From the NCBI GenBank assembly GCA_947492995.1, contig CANLOU010000003.1:558001-622000 (forward strand): 64,000 bases of DNA, given 5' to 3'. Of this stretch, positions 51,242-59,991 are shown piece by piece (within the stretch, counting starts at the first letter, position 1; each line of letters opens with the position of its first letter). A program made the position numbers and the translations under genes. The notes below the pieces were generated by a model that made no database searches, was not told the origin of the DNA, and worked only from the letters and a program-made list of their open reading frames with translations. This stretch comes from an uncultured Litoreibacter sp. (GTDB lineage Bacteria; Pseudomonadota; Alphaproteobacteria; Rhodobacterales; Rhodobacteraceae).

Positions 51242-51601
51242 GTGCAGCTGGTTTTGCTGGAGTGGCGGCGGTTCATAAACCGCTGCATCTGGTCCTGGCA
51301 GGGCATCGTCGAAATTTGGCGGACCGAGGCGAGCTTTCGCACCTGGGTGCTGGTCAATATCGTCTCCGCCACGCTGGCGGTTGTCGTTGATTTGACCGGC
51401 GCGGAGCGGGGTTTGATCTTGTCCCTTGGCATATTGATCCTCGCGGCCGAGTTGATGAACTCCGCCATCGAGCGCGCGATCGACTATATCAGCGAGGACA
51501 TCCATCCCCTTGCCAAAGCTGCCAAAGATGCGGGCAGCGCGGGCGTGGCGCTGACGGCCGTTGCCGCAGGTATTGCGTGGCTGATGATCCTTATCGGGTA
51601 G
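51242..51601 (+). CDS. dgkA: Diacylglycerol kinase
   Basis: A 119-residue three-TM DgkA. The catalytic signature is AAELMNSAIERAIDYISEDIHPLAKAAKDAGSAGV, with the conserved Glu, Asn and Asp residues. It phosphorylates membrane diacylglycerol and allows recycling of lipid from envelope glycan synthesis. The start is GTG 51242, 1 bp after the peptidase stop. Length is normal for the prokaryotic family. Confidence 0.93.
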   Translation: MQLVLLEWRRFINRCIWSWQGIVEIWRTEASFRTWVLVNIVSATLAVVVDLTGAERGLILSLGILILAAELMNSAIERAIDYISEDIHPLAKAAKDAGSAGVALTAVAAGIAWLMILIG

Positions 51602-51726
51602 CATGGCGAGCCGTGCATAAAGAGGGCTGACTGTTTTTGCAGCTTGCCCGGTCTTGTGCGTTCCGGGCGCATATGCGGCCGATGCGTTGGCCTGACAGCG
51701 CCTGAATTCTCCGTGAAATCCAAATG

Positions 51727-51759
51727 TGTATTTCGTATGTATTTAATATGTATTTCATA
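51727..51759 (+). repeat. Three tandem 11-bp TGTATTT-type repeats
   Basis: Exact 11-bp spacing: TGTATTTCGTA (51727), TGTATTTAATA (51738), TGTATTTCATA (51749). The 11-bp period is about one helical turn, and they lie 34 bp upstream of the secreted protein gene, as an operator or promoter-proximal array would. Confidence 0.7.
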
Positions 51760-51792
51760 CATATAATTTCGCGATTTCAGGGGGATTTGGTT

Positions 51793-52359
51793 GTGAAACC
51801 CTTAATATCCGCGTTTGCGGCTTGCCTGACACATGGCGCGATGGCCCAGGATGTTGGCATCCAATTTGACGACATGCCGGTCGGCACGCAGTGGACGATT
51901 GAACATCTCGACGACCAGGCCCGGCGGCAGGAGACCTATCTGGGTCGCGAGGGCGACTGGCATCTGACGGATTATGTCGGGATCAATCCTGACGGCTCGC
52001 AGCGCTGGGTGTTTCGCCGCTACTACGACGCCGAGGGGCGGCTGGTGAAGGGCGAGCGTGAGGGCGCGGCCAACTCGACGCTGCCTTATTCGTGCCGCTA
52101 CGTGGTCGGCGACTGCACGCATCACAGCAAAGTGCCCAAAACCTATTCGCCCTCCAATGACGGGTTTCTGGAACGCATGCGGTCCCATGTGAACCGGCTG
52201 GAGGGCGACACCTTCTATTTCGGCACGGTGCTGTCGGACGGCTCGGTGCGCGAATACCCGTTTAAGCTGGGCAAATACAACATCCGCGTGGGGCAGGAAT
52301 ACGAGACCGCGCTTGGGGCCAAGCGCGGGTTCAAGCTGATCGGGATTGTGGAGCCTTGA
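51793..52359 (+). CDS. Secreted hypothetical protein
   Basis: A 188-residue protein starting at GTG 51793 with a signal peptide (KPLISAFAACLTHGAMA). The mature part contains GTQWTIEHLDDQ, YYDAEGRLVKGEREG and YSCRYVVGDCTHHSKV, suggesting a small beta-rich domain with a possible disulfide. Not recognised. The open frame to 51724 overlaps the tandem repeats and is rejected as a start. Confidence 0.7.
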   Translation: MKPLISAFAACLTHGAMAQDVGIQFDDMPVGTQWTIEHLDDQARRQETYLGREGDWHLTDYVGINPDGSQRWVFRRYYDAEGRLVKGEREGAANSTLPYSCRYVVGDCTHHSKVPKTYSPSNDGFLERMRSHVNRLEGDTFYFGTVLSDGSVREYPFKLGKYNIRVGQEYETALGAKRGFKLIGIVEP

Positions 52360-52391
52360 TGTCGGTGCGTGAGATCACGCACCCTACGGAC

Positions 52392-52811
52392 CTAGCCCTC
52401 GTCGTCTGGCAGGTAGCGGATCACCAGCTCGACCAAAAAGGCTGTTGATAGCCCGAAATTCAGCAGGCCGGTGACGGAGCCCATCGCGGCGAATATGCGG
52501 ATGCCTTCGCCCAAGATGATGTCGCCATATCCCAGCGTGGTGTAGGTGGTCAGCGAGAAATACAGCGCCTCGTCCAGCGTCGTAAACGCGTCGAGCGACA
52601 CAAAGCAGGCGGCCCAGATCCAGACCTGAATAGTGTGACCCACCACCACGGCGCAGAAGGCGCCTGCGATATACCACCCCCAATGGATATGCGCATGGCG
52701 CGTGTGATAGGCGCCCAGCAGCCTGACCGAGCGGATCAACAAGATCAGATGAATGGCCGAGCAAAGGCCAAGCACAGCGGAGCCGAGGCCGATTTGGGTG
52801 AGGGTCGTCAT
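52392..52811 (-). CDS. Two-TM potassium channel family protein
   Basis: A 139-residue protein with an N-terminal helix, a second TM, a pore helix and the selectivity filter TTLGYGD (residues 91-97), then a final TM (GSVTGLLNFGLSTAFLVELV). This matches the Ion_trans_2 channel family. There is no cytoplasmic RCK domain, so gating is unknown. Confidence 0.9.
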   Translation of the reverse strand: MTTLTQIGLGSAVLGLCSAIHLILLIRSVRLLGAYHTRHAHIHWGWYIAGAFCAVVVGHTIQVWIWAACFVSLDAFTTLDEALYFSLTTYTTLGYGDIILGEGIRIFAAMGSVTGLLNFGLSTAFLVELVIRYLPDDEG

Positions 52812-52836
52812 GGGGGCGAATTTTACACATGCGGGT

Positions 52837-52854
52837 GGCGGGGTGAACCCCGCC
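52837..52854. repeat. REP-like palindrome GGCGGGGTGAACCCCGCC
   Basis: A palindromic unit identical to the third unit of the cluster at 57862-57879, followed in both places by CTACAG. It lies between the channel and CDGSH genes. Confidence 0.6.
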
Positions 52855-53094
52855 CTACAGCGCGTTGTGGGAGCCGTCGCAGGTGACCGGCGCGGCGGAG
52901 TGCTTGCAGCCGCAGAAGAAGACGGTCTTGCTTTCGGCGGCCTCGAATTTCACAGGGGTGAAGTCGGAGCCTTTGTGCGAGCCGTCGCAAAACGGCTGGT
53001 TGGCGGACTGCCCGCAGGAGCACCAGAAGTAGGTTTTTCCTGCCTCGACCTCGACCGGGTAGGGGGCTTTTTGGGCGATTTTGGGGGTTGGCAT
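52855..53094 (-). CDS. CDGSH iron-sulfur domain protein
   Basis: A 79-residue protein with two CDGSH-type 3Cys-1His [2Fe-2S] sites: CSCGQSANQPFCDGSH and CGCKHSAAPVTCDGSH. Bacterial two-site proteins of this size are electron-transfer or redox-sensing proteins of unclear role. It is followed (in chromosomal order) by the HEPN gene, which has clearly different base composition. Confidence 0.95.
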   Translation of the reverse strand: MPTPKIAQKAPYPVEVEAGKTYFWCSCGQSANQPFCDGSHKGSDFTPVKFEAAESKTVFFCGCKHSAAPVTCDGSHNAL

Positions 53095-53146
53095 CTATGG
53101 GAACTCCAACGGTGGTCAGATTATCAGTGCTACGGACTTAGTACGC

Positions 53147-54520
53147 TCACTGCAAGCTCTGGATCATCGTCGCTACCTCTTCCTGATCCATACGTTCTAG
53201 AGCTTCGGTAAGCGCATCAAAGTCTATATCCTCCTTAGACTTTATAGCTTTGCAAAGCTTCTCTAGTGCGAAAGAACCGACTAGATCACCTTTTTGCTGC
53301 AAACTATCTCCAAGAAGACTTATCAAAAAATTTCCACTTAGTGCCTTAAGGTAGGGCAGTAGCATTTTCTCAAAAATATCGTTTGCGTTTTCCCAACTGT
53401 TAGCGCTCCCGAAGATGGAAGCCATTCTATTTCCAATCGCGGTCGGCGGAGTGTAACTGTCGTCATAGCCAAACATTGTATCCCATTCCAAAAAAGACAC
53501 GAGATCAGCAACGTCAGCGTATTGGAATTTTCGTTTGGCTGCTTCGGCAACACAAGGGCGCATCAGTGATAAGTCGAAGAGATAGGTTTCTTCTGCAATA
53601 CTTGATCTCCGAACAAGACTTCTCATTCTCCCAATGTTATGGTCATCAAGGCAATCGACTAAAGTTTCGTATTGAAGTGTTGTGATTGTCGTCTGTAAGA
53701 TTTCTTCGTCAGATTTTGCATGAACTAACCTGTTGAAAATTTCTGGAATAATTTCATCAAGAAGGTTCGGTTCGATTGTTTTTAAATGTCCTAAGACTGC
53801 CATTAGCTTTGATCTTGTGTTCCAGTCATATCGTTTTCCAGCTTCCAGTAGTCCAGTTAAGCAAAAATGACAGAGGTCCCTTATGACCGATTGTGATGGC
53901 CTTACGAGACCGGAAATCAAGAGAGCATTCGCTACTCCATCTTTGTCTGTTGGGAAGTGTTCTGAATTAATATTCGCCTTAACCCGTTCAAGGATAAACC
54001 TTCCTTGGATAGGAGGATGTCTAAGGAGATGGTCAACCAAATTTCTGATATGTAATCTAGCCAATTCGGCGTTAGGTTGAAAAATTTGATCTATTTTCTG
54101 ATATGATGGATGCGCGCATTTGTTCCTATCAATGTGCAATCTTTCTAAATCGGAGAATTGTGTCTGATCTAAAAGCTGTAATTCATCTTTTGCAAACCTA
54201 AGGGCATTTCGTTCGAAGTCTAATGATTTTTTGATGGCACCAAGATCGCTTTGATTTTCAAGCAGTGCTTGTCTTGCTTCAAACTCGTCGATCGTTTTCT
54301 TTGCGCCACCGTGACCTGCGATCGCCATCTGTCGGCATTTTTCAACAATGTCGTATACAACAGCAACCCAAGACATCGTGATGGCTGCTCTATAGCTGCC
54401 GGCGCTATAACAACTTATTGCTTCTAGGAGAATTTGGCCACTTTGTTCCGAATAGCAACTTAAAGCAAGTTCTTCGAGGTCGGCCAATCCTTTGTGTCCG
54501 GCGAGATTTGAAATACGCAA
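53147..54520 (-). CDS. HEPN-like protein, candidate solitary defence gene
   Basis: A 457-residue protein, distinctly AT-richer than its neighbours. Residues 30-150 look like a HEPN domain: YRAAITMSWVAVVYDIVEKC, then the Rx4H signature RNKCAH (Arg132-His137) followed by PSYQKIDQIF and a helix LHIRNLVDHLLRHPP. The rest is helical with repeats of unknown kind. HEPN proteins with Rx4-6H are usually RNases in toxin-antitoxin or abortive-infection systems. The first possible start is TTG 54520, immediately after the rimO stop and in the same frame; no ATG appears before residue 49. Confidence 0.65.
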   Translation of the reverse strand: MRISNLAGHKGLADLEELALSCYSEQSGQILLEAISCYSAGSYRAAITMSWVAVVYDIVEKCRQMAIAGHGGAKKTIDEFEARQALLENQSDLGAIKKSLDFERNALRFAKDELQLLDQTQFSDLERLHIDRNKCAHPSYQKIDQIFQPNAELARLHIRNLVDHLLRHPPIQGRFILERVKANINSEHFPTDKDGVANALLISGLVRPSQSVIRDLCHFCLTGLLEAGKRYDWNTRSKLMAVLGHLKTIEPNLLDEIIPEIFNRLVHAKSDEEILQTTITTLQYETLVDCLDDHNIGRMRSLVRRSSIAEETYLFDLSLMRPCVAEAAKRKFQYADVADLVSFLEWDTMFGYDDSYTPPTAIGNRMASIFGSANSWENANDIFEKMLLPYLKALSGNFLISLLGDSLQQKGDLVGSFALEKLCKAIKSKEDIDFDALTEALERMDQEEVATMIQSLQ

Positions 54521-55933
54521 TTAGCTTCCAATACTATGTTTTATTGTCTTTCCCCACAAATCATACTCCCCAGCTTCATCCACCTCAACCGTCACCAAGT
54601 CGCCGGGCTTTAGCCCCTCGAACCCTTCGTCGATAAACAAATTGCCGTCGATCTCCGGCGCGTCTGACATGGTGCGGCAGGTGGCGGCGTCGGCGTCGAC
54701 CTCGTCGACGATCACCTGCATCGTGCCGCCGACCTTCTGGCCAAGTTTGGCCTCGGATATGGCTTGGGCTTTCTCCATGAAGCGGTCCCAGCGCTCTTGT
54801 TTGACCTCGGGCGCGACATGGTCGGGCAGCGCGTTGGAGCGGGCGCCGTCGACGTTTTCATACTGAAAACAGCCGACGCGGTCGAGCTGGGCGGCGTCGA
54901 GCCAGTCGAGGAGGGTTTGGAACTCGGCTTCTGTTTCGCCGGGGTAGCCGACGATGAAGGTGGAGCGCAGCGTGATGTCGGGGCAGTCGCTACGCCATGC
55001 GGCGATTTCATCAAGGGTTTTGGCCCCGTGCGCGGGACGGGCCATGCGTTTGAGCGTGTCGGGATGGGCGTGCTGGAACGGGATGTCGAGATAGGGCAGC
55101 ACGGCGCAAGCGGGGTCGGCCATCAGCGGGATCAGCTCGCGCACATGGGGGTAGGGGTAGACGTAGTGCAGCCGGACCCACAGCTCGTTTTGATGGGCCA
55201 ATGCGCCCAGCTCGCGCGCGAGGTCGGTGATGTGGGAGCGGACCTCGCGGTTCTTCCACGGATGCGTGTCGTAGCGGCGGTCGAGGCCGTAGGCGGAGGT
55301 GTCCTGGCTGATGACGAGCAGTTCTTTGACACCGTTTTCCACCAGCTTTTCGGCCTCGCGCAGGATGGCGTGGGCGGGGCGGGAGGCGAGCTTGCCGCGC
55401 ATGTCGGGGATGATGCAGAACTTGCATTTGTGGTTACAGCCCTCGGAGATTTTGAGGTAGCTGTAGTGGCGCGGGGTGAGGGAGACGCCTGTGGCGGGCA
55501 GCAGGTCGATGAACGGGTCGGGGGCCGGGGGGACGGCGCTGTGGACGGCGTCGAGCACCTGTTCGTATTGATGCGGGCCAGTGACGGCCAGCACGGAGGG
55601 GTGGGTACCGCGGATGTAGTCTTCTTCGGCGCCGAGACAGCCGGTGACGATGACCTTGCCGTTCTCGGTGAGGGCCTCGCCGATGGCGTCGAGGGATTCC
55701 GCCTTGGCGGAGTCGAGGAAGCCGCAGGTGTTGACGATGACGGCCTCGGCTCCTTGGTAGTCCGGGGAGATCGCGTAGCCTTCGGCACGCAGGCGGGTGA
55801 GGATGCGTTCACTGTCGACCAGGGCCTTGGGGCAGCCGAGGGAGACCATGCCGATTTTGGGCTGGTTTGATCTGGTGTCGGGGACGCGCGCATTCGCGAG
55901 GTCGGGGCGGAGGTTTGGTGGGTTCTGGGCCAT
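54521..55933 (-). CDS. rimO: Ribosomal protein S12 methylthiotransferase
   Basis: A 470-residue radical-SAM methylthiotransferase acting on Asp of ribosomal protein S12. The N-terminal UPF0004 cluster cysteines are in [18 protein letters not shown] and TGCLGAEE. The radical SAM motif is [20 protein letters not shown] domain ends in EYDLWG. After LWG the last nine residues (KTIKHSIGS) are AT-rich and look foreign, marking where the HEPN-gene DNA joins. ATG 55933 is the start. Confidence 0.95.
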   Translation of the reverse strand: MAQNPPNLRPDLANARVPDTRSNQPKIGMVSLGCPKALVDSERILTRLRAEGYAISPDYQGAEAVIVNTCGFLDSAKAESLDAIGEALTENGKVIVTGCLGAEEDYIRGTHPSVLAVTGPHQYEQVLDAVHSAVPPAPDPFIDLLPATGVSLTPRHYSYLKISEGCNHKCKFCIIPDMRGKLASRPAHAILREAEKLVENGVKELLVISQDTSAYGLDRRYDTHPWKNREVRSHITDLARELGALAHQNELWVRLHYVYPYPHVRELIPLMADPACAVLPYLDIPFQHAHPDTLKRMARPAHGAKTLDEIAAWRSDCPDITLRSTFIVGYPGETEAEFQTLLDWLDAAQLDRVGCFQYENVDGARSNALPDHVAPEVKQERWDRFMEKAQAISEAKLGQKVGGTMQVIVDEVDADAATCRTMSDAPEIDGNLFIDEGFEGLKPGDLVTVEVDEAGEYDLWGKTIKHSIGS

Positions 55934-56119
55934 GCGCCTGCCTATACGCGGGCTGGGCGGCGAGGGGAAGGCGGCGCGGGTGCGACGCATGCGTCGGAAA
56001 TCGTAAGGGCTTGATTGAATTGGGTTTTGTGATTTTTGTTAGGGGGTTGTTAACCGGGGTTTTAGGTTCTTTTGCAGCGGTAACCTTATGGAAAGATGGG
56101 CTGGTTAGAAGGGGGAACG

Positions 56120-57466
56120 TCAGGCGTCCCCCTCTGCCTCGTTGGAGAGACTGGCAACCGTGACATCGTCGCTGTCGTCGCGATCAGGTTTGATCTTTGG
56201 TGCGCTTTTGCGCCACGCCACAAGGTTCTGGCCGATGTCACGGTAGAATTGTGGCACGACCTCTTCGAGGTCTTTGATGAAGTTGCTTTGTTGTGTGAAA
56301 CGCGAGCCAAGGCGTTTTGAAAGGAAGATATGGAAGGATAAAACTTGTAAATTCTCTTTGCCATCTTCGATGAGACCAGGATCAGAAATTAAGTCTGCGC
56401 ATGCGAATTGTGTGGGTTCGCTGCGTCCCGGCCAATTGCAGCGGATGCTGAGACCGTCAGGGCAATCTTTGGGTAGCTGCCGAAGGGCCCAGTTTAGTCG
56501 TGCTTTGGAGGAGACCTTGTCCTCAGGTGCCTTCAGGGTCATTCCAACGTCGATGGTTCTGCGGGCAATGTCTGCAGTTACCTCAACGGGAGCAGCGGCA
56601 TCGGGTATGTCGAGTATGCTTTGCAACCGGCTCATGTCGCGCAATGTCAAAAGTTCGTCTTTGATACGTAGGGCGGGGTCGGACACGTGTTTGCGGGCGA
56701 GACGCTCGCGGACGAAAGTCTCGGTCATGCGGGTCAGTATCAAGGACAGGTCTTTGGTCTCTTGATGCCAAGCGTCCAGCACCTGCGTTGCGTCATCAGA
56801 TTTTGCGGGGACCTTACCGCCAGCCGAAATGAGTTTGTTGAGATCGCCCCAGCAGGCGGGCATGCGCTCAAATCCTTTGATGCCGGCGCTGTCATGGGTC
56901 AGAAATCGGCGCAGTTCGTTGAGAAGCAGCGCTTGATCGCGATCTGCAACCTGTTTTGTGGCGATCAGAAGGTCGACATTTGTCAGAACGAACATCCAAG
57001 ACCAATGGAATACAGGAATCTTTGATCGTCCCTTGCGGACTTCTGGCAGTGGATGGTTCTGAGGGAGTGAGGCGAACTCGTTTGAAATGGTTATGATAGC
57101 ATCGCAGTTTTGTTCTTTTGCAATGACACGGTACTTTTCGATTTGTTCAGCGCTGAGCGTTGCGTTGGAAACCTTTGCTTCAACCAGCGCCCGCCATTCG
57201 CGAGACCCGTTTCTTACTATGATGAGACCGTCAGGGCGATCATTGGGGACGGTTTTCTCGGATGAAAAAACGATCTCTGTGTAGCATTCGACGATAGAAC
57301 GCTTACCCAGCTTTAGGCCAACTGACGACAAAAGAGCGTCCCCAAATTCATCTACGCGGGACAAACATGACAACACGATTGACGTTGTGCGGCCTTCTTT
57401 TGAAGTGGTTGCAAGAACGGGAAAGAGGCGAGCAATTTCGCCTTGCTTGAGGTAATCGGGGCGCAT
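56120..57466 (-). CDS. PD-(D/E)XK nuclease-like protein
   Basis: A 448-residue protein. Residues about 60-110 hold a PD-(D/E)XK pattern: Glu64, then PDGLIIV with Asp79, then LVEAKV with Glu96 and Lys98, as in DNA-acting nucleases. The remainder is helical and not recognised. It lies alone between two REP-rich gaps beside rimO and is moderately less GC-rich than the core. A defence or repair nuclease is plausible; the target is unknown. Confidence 0.6.
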   Translation of the reverse strand: MRPDYLKQGEIARLFPVLATTSKEGRTTSIVLSCLSRVDEFGDALLSSVGLKLGKRSIVECYTEIVFSSEKTVPNDRPDGLIIVRNGSREWRALVEAKVSNATLSAEQIEKYRVIAKEQNCDAIITISNEFASLPQNHPLPEVRKGRSKIPVFHWSWMFVLTNVDLLIATKQVADRDQALLLNELRRFLTHDSAGIKGFERMPACWGDLNKLISAGGKVPAKSDDATQVLDAWHQETKDLSLILTRMTETFVRERLARKHVSDPALRIKDELLTLRDMSRLQSILDIPDAAAPVEVTADIARRTIDVGMTLKAPEDKVSSKARLNWALRQLPKDCPDGLSIRCNWPGRSEPTQFACADLISDPGLIEDGKENLQVLSFHIFLSKRLGSRFTQQSNFIKDLEEVVPQFYRDIGQNLVAWRKSAPKIKPDRDDSDDVTVASLSNEAEGDA

Positions 57467-57985
57467 GAAAACTCACTTATGTTAAATTACGGCCTAAGCT
57501 TGGGGAGGTTGTCGGCACAAATCAACAGTCTTGGGGTTTTGGCAGATGGGAGGGTGGGTGAACTGACCAACCTAAATGGCGCTATTTTTTTGCAGTCGGG
57601 TGCATTGTTTTCTGGATTTTTTCAGGCTTCCCGCATCGGCGCGAATAATCGGGGGCGTTCGGCGCGGTGGTGGGCAAATTTGCCCACTCTACGGGGTGCG
57701 GCTTGCTGATCTTCTTTTTGGGGATGGGACTGTGGGCGGGGTTTCGGTTGCGGTCATGTCGGGATGGTGGGTGAATCACCCACCCTACGGGGTGCTGATC
57801 TTCTTTTTGGGGTTGCGCTTGCGTTGGTGCGGTGCGCGTCGTGCGGGAATGACAGGTGTGAGGCGGGGTGAACCCCGCCCTACAGGGCATATTGTGTAGG
57901 GTGGGCAGAGTTGCCCACCCTACGGGTTGAGCGGAAAGGCGCTTCGGCCTAGGCTGTCCGCAAAACAAGAAGGCGGAGCGGGCCC
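57467..57985. repeat. Intergenic cluster of four REP-like palindromes
   Basis: No gene is convincing in 519 bp. Four palindromes occur at 57670-57687, 57766-57784, 57862-57879 and 57896-57923. Three are followed by CTACGGG and one by CTACAGG. A 19-nt direct repeat (57705-57723 and 57794-57812) shows that part of the cluster was duplicated. Confidence 0.7.
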
Positions 57986-59989
57986 ATGCGGTGGATTTTC
58001 AGGATTTTTCTGACCCTTTTGGTGTTGGTGGCTGTGGCCATTGGCGCGGTGTTCCTGATCCCGGCGGACCGGATTGCGCGGATCGCCGAAGCCCAGTTTG
58101 AAAAGAATACCGGACGGACCTTGTCGATTACGGGGGGCGTGTCGCCGACCATCTGGCCCCGGCTGGGGGTGACTTTAGAAGGCGTGACCATTTCGAACGC
58201 GGACTGGGCGGGGGATGCGCCGATGTTGCAGACGGCTCAGCTGGATGTGGGCGTCGGACTGGCGGCGCTGTTGGGCGGCGATATTGAGGTGCAGGGGTTC
58301 TCGATCGCGAGCCCGGTGATCTTGCTGGAAAAGCGCGCGGATGGCGTGGCGAATTGGGAATTTCTGAGCGAGCTGGGCGGCGGTGACGATGCGGGCGGGG
58401 AGAGCGGGATCAACTCCCTCTCGCTGCCCAAGGGCGTGATTACGGACGCCATTGTGCGCTACACCGACGCCACCACGGGTGTGTCGCAGAGCCTTGAGAG
58501 CCTGGACATGGAGGTGTCGCTGACGGGGCTGGACGGGGAGGCGGCGGTGTCGATGTCGGCGCTGATGAACGGGCAGGCCTTTGCGTTGGACGGCACGGTG
58601 AACGGCGTGCAGCAACTGCTGGATGGCGGCGTGCAGGGGGTGAAGGGCTCGGTGTCGTCGGGGCCGAACACGGTACGGTTCGAGGGCGTGGCGGGGCTGA
58701 CCCCGCTGCAGGCCAAAGGCGCGCTGGACATGGTGGTCAAGGACCACGGCGCGCTGTTCGGGCTGATGGGGCAGGACGCACCGTTCATCCCCGAAGGACT
58801 GGGTCGCCAAGTGGAGCTGCGCGGGAATTTGACGCTGACCCCCGCGCTGGAAGTGTTCCTGCGCCAAGCCACGATTGCGTTGGACGACAACGTGTTGAAG
58901 GGCGATGTGGACGTGGCTTTGGGCGGGTCGGTGCCGCAAGTGACGGCGCGGCTGGCGGGCGACCGGCTGGATTTCTCGGCGATGAGCACGGACCGCTCGA
59001 CGGGCGACGGGGCGGCCAACGCGGGCGCCGGCGGCTGGTCGGACGCGCGCATCGACGTCGGCGGGCTGGCGGCGGCGGAAGGCTCGTTCACCTTCAAGGC
59101 CAACGCGGTCGATCTGGGGTCGATCCAGCTGGGCCAAAGCGAGATCGCGGGGACGCTGAAGCGGTCCCGGCTGGTGCTGGAATTCAAGCAGCTCTCGGCC
59201 TTTGGCGGCTCGGTGACGGGGCAGTTCGTGGTCAACAACCGGTCCGGCCTGTCGGTGGGCGGCGACATGCGGGCCTCGGGCGTGGCGATGCAGCAGGTTT
59301 TGAACGACTTTGCCGGGTTCGACCGGCTGGTGGGGGACGCGGCGCTGTCGCTGAAGTTTCTGGGCGTGGGGGGCACGCTGAACGAGATCATGAACTCGCT
59401 CAAAGGGTCGGGGCGCATGGATGTAGGATCCGGCGAATTGCTGGGCCTCGACATTGCGGGGATGATCCGCAACCTGGACGCGTCCTACCAGGGCGAGGGG
59501 TCCAAGACGGTGTTTGACGACATCACCGCCAGCTTCACCATGGATGGCGGGATATTGCGCAACGACGACCTGCGGTTCGTGGCGTCGCTTTTGACGGCGG
59601 AGGGCGCGGGGTCGCTGGACCTGGGCGGGCAGACCATCAACTACCGCGTGGTGCCGGTGGCGCTGGCGGCGCAGATTGACCGCGGGATTTCGGTGCCCGT
59701 GCTGATTACCGGGCCGTGGAGCAACATCAAATTCAGGCCGGACCTGAAGTCGCTGATCGACCGGGAGCTGGAGGAAGAGAAGGAGAAGCTGCGCGCGGCG
59801 GCGAAGGCCAAGGAGGCGGAGCTGCGCGCCAAGGCGCAGGCGCGGGAGGCGGAGCTGAAGGCGCAGGCCGCGGCCAAGCTGCAGGACGAGCTGGGGGTCA
59901 CCCGCGCGGACGGGCAAAGCGTCGAAGACGCGGTCAAGCAGGGGCTTGAGGACCGGGCCAAAGACGCGCTGCGCAGCTTGTTCGACTGA
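57986..59989 (+). CDS. AsmA family inner membrane protein
   Basis: A 667-residue AsmA-like protein. An N-terminal TM anchor (IFRIFLTLLVLVAVAIGAVFLIP) precedes AQFEKNTGRTLSITGGVSPTIWPRLGVTLEGVTISNA, the conserved AsmA start. A large beta-rich periplasmic part follows, and the C-terminus is a charged coiled coil (about residues 590-640, EEEKEKLRAAAKAKEAEL). AsmA proteins are thought to carry phospholipids between membranes. The mtfA ATG lies 3 bp after the stop. Confidence 0.92.
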   Translation: MRWIFRIFLTLLVLVAVAIGAVFLIPADRIARIAEAQFEKNTGRTLSITGGVSPTIWPRLGVTLEGVTISNADWAGDAPMLQTAQLDVGVGLAALLGGDIEVQGFSIASPVILLEKRADGVANWEFLSELGGGDDAGGESGINSLSLPKGVITDAIVRYTDATTGVSQSLESLDMEVSLTGLDGEAAVSMSALMNGQAFALDGTVNGVQQLLDGGVQGVKGSVSSGPNTVRFEGVAGLTPLQAKGALDMVVKDHGALFGLMGQDAPFIPEGLGRQVELRGNLTLTPALEVFLRQATIALDDNVLKGDVDVALGGSVPQVTARLAGDRLDFSAMSTDRSTGDGAANAGAGGWSDARIDVGGLAAAEGSFTFKANAVDLGSIQLGQSEIAGTLKRSRLVLEFKQLSAFGGSVTGQFVVNNRSGLSVGGDMRASGVAMQQVLNDFAGFDRLVGDAALSLKFLGVGGTLNEIMNSLKGSGRMDVGSGELLGLDIAGMIRNLDASYQGEGSKTVFDDITASFTMDGGILRNDDLRFVASLLTAEGAGSLDLGGQTINYRVVPVALAAQIDRGISVPVLITGPWSNIKFRPDLKSLIDRELEEEKEKLRAAAKAKEAELRAKAQAREAELKAQAAAKLQDELGVTRADGQSVEDAVKQGLEDRAKDALRSLFD

Positions 59990-59991
59990 GG

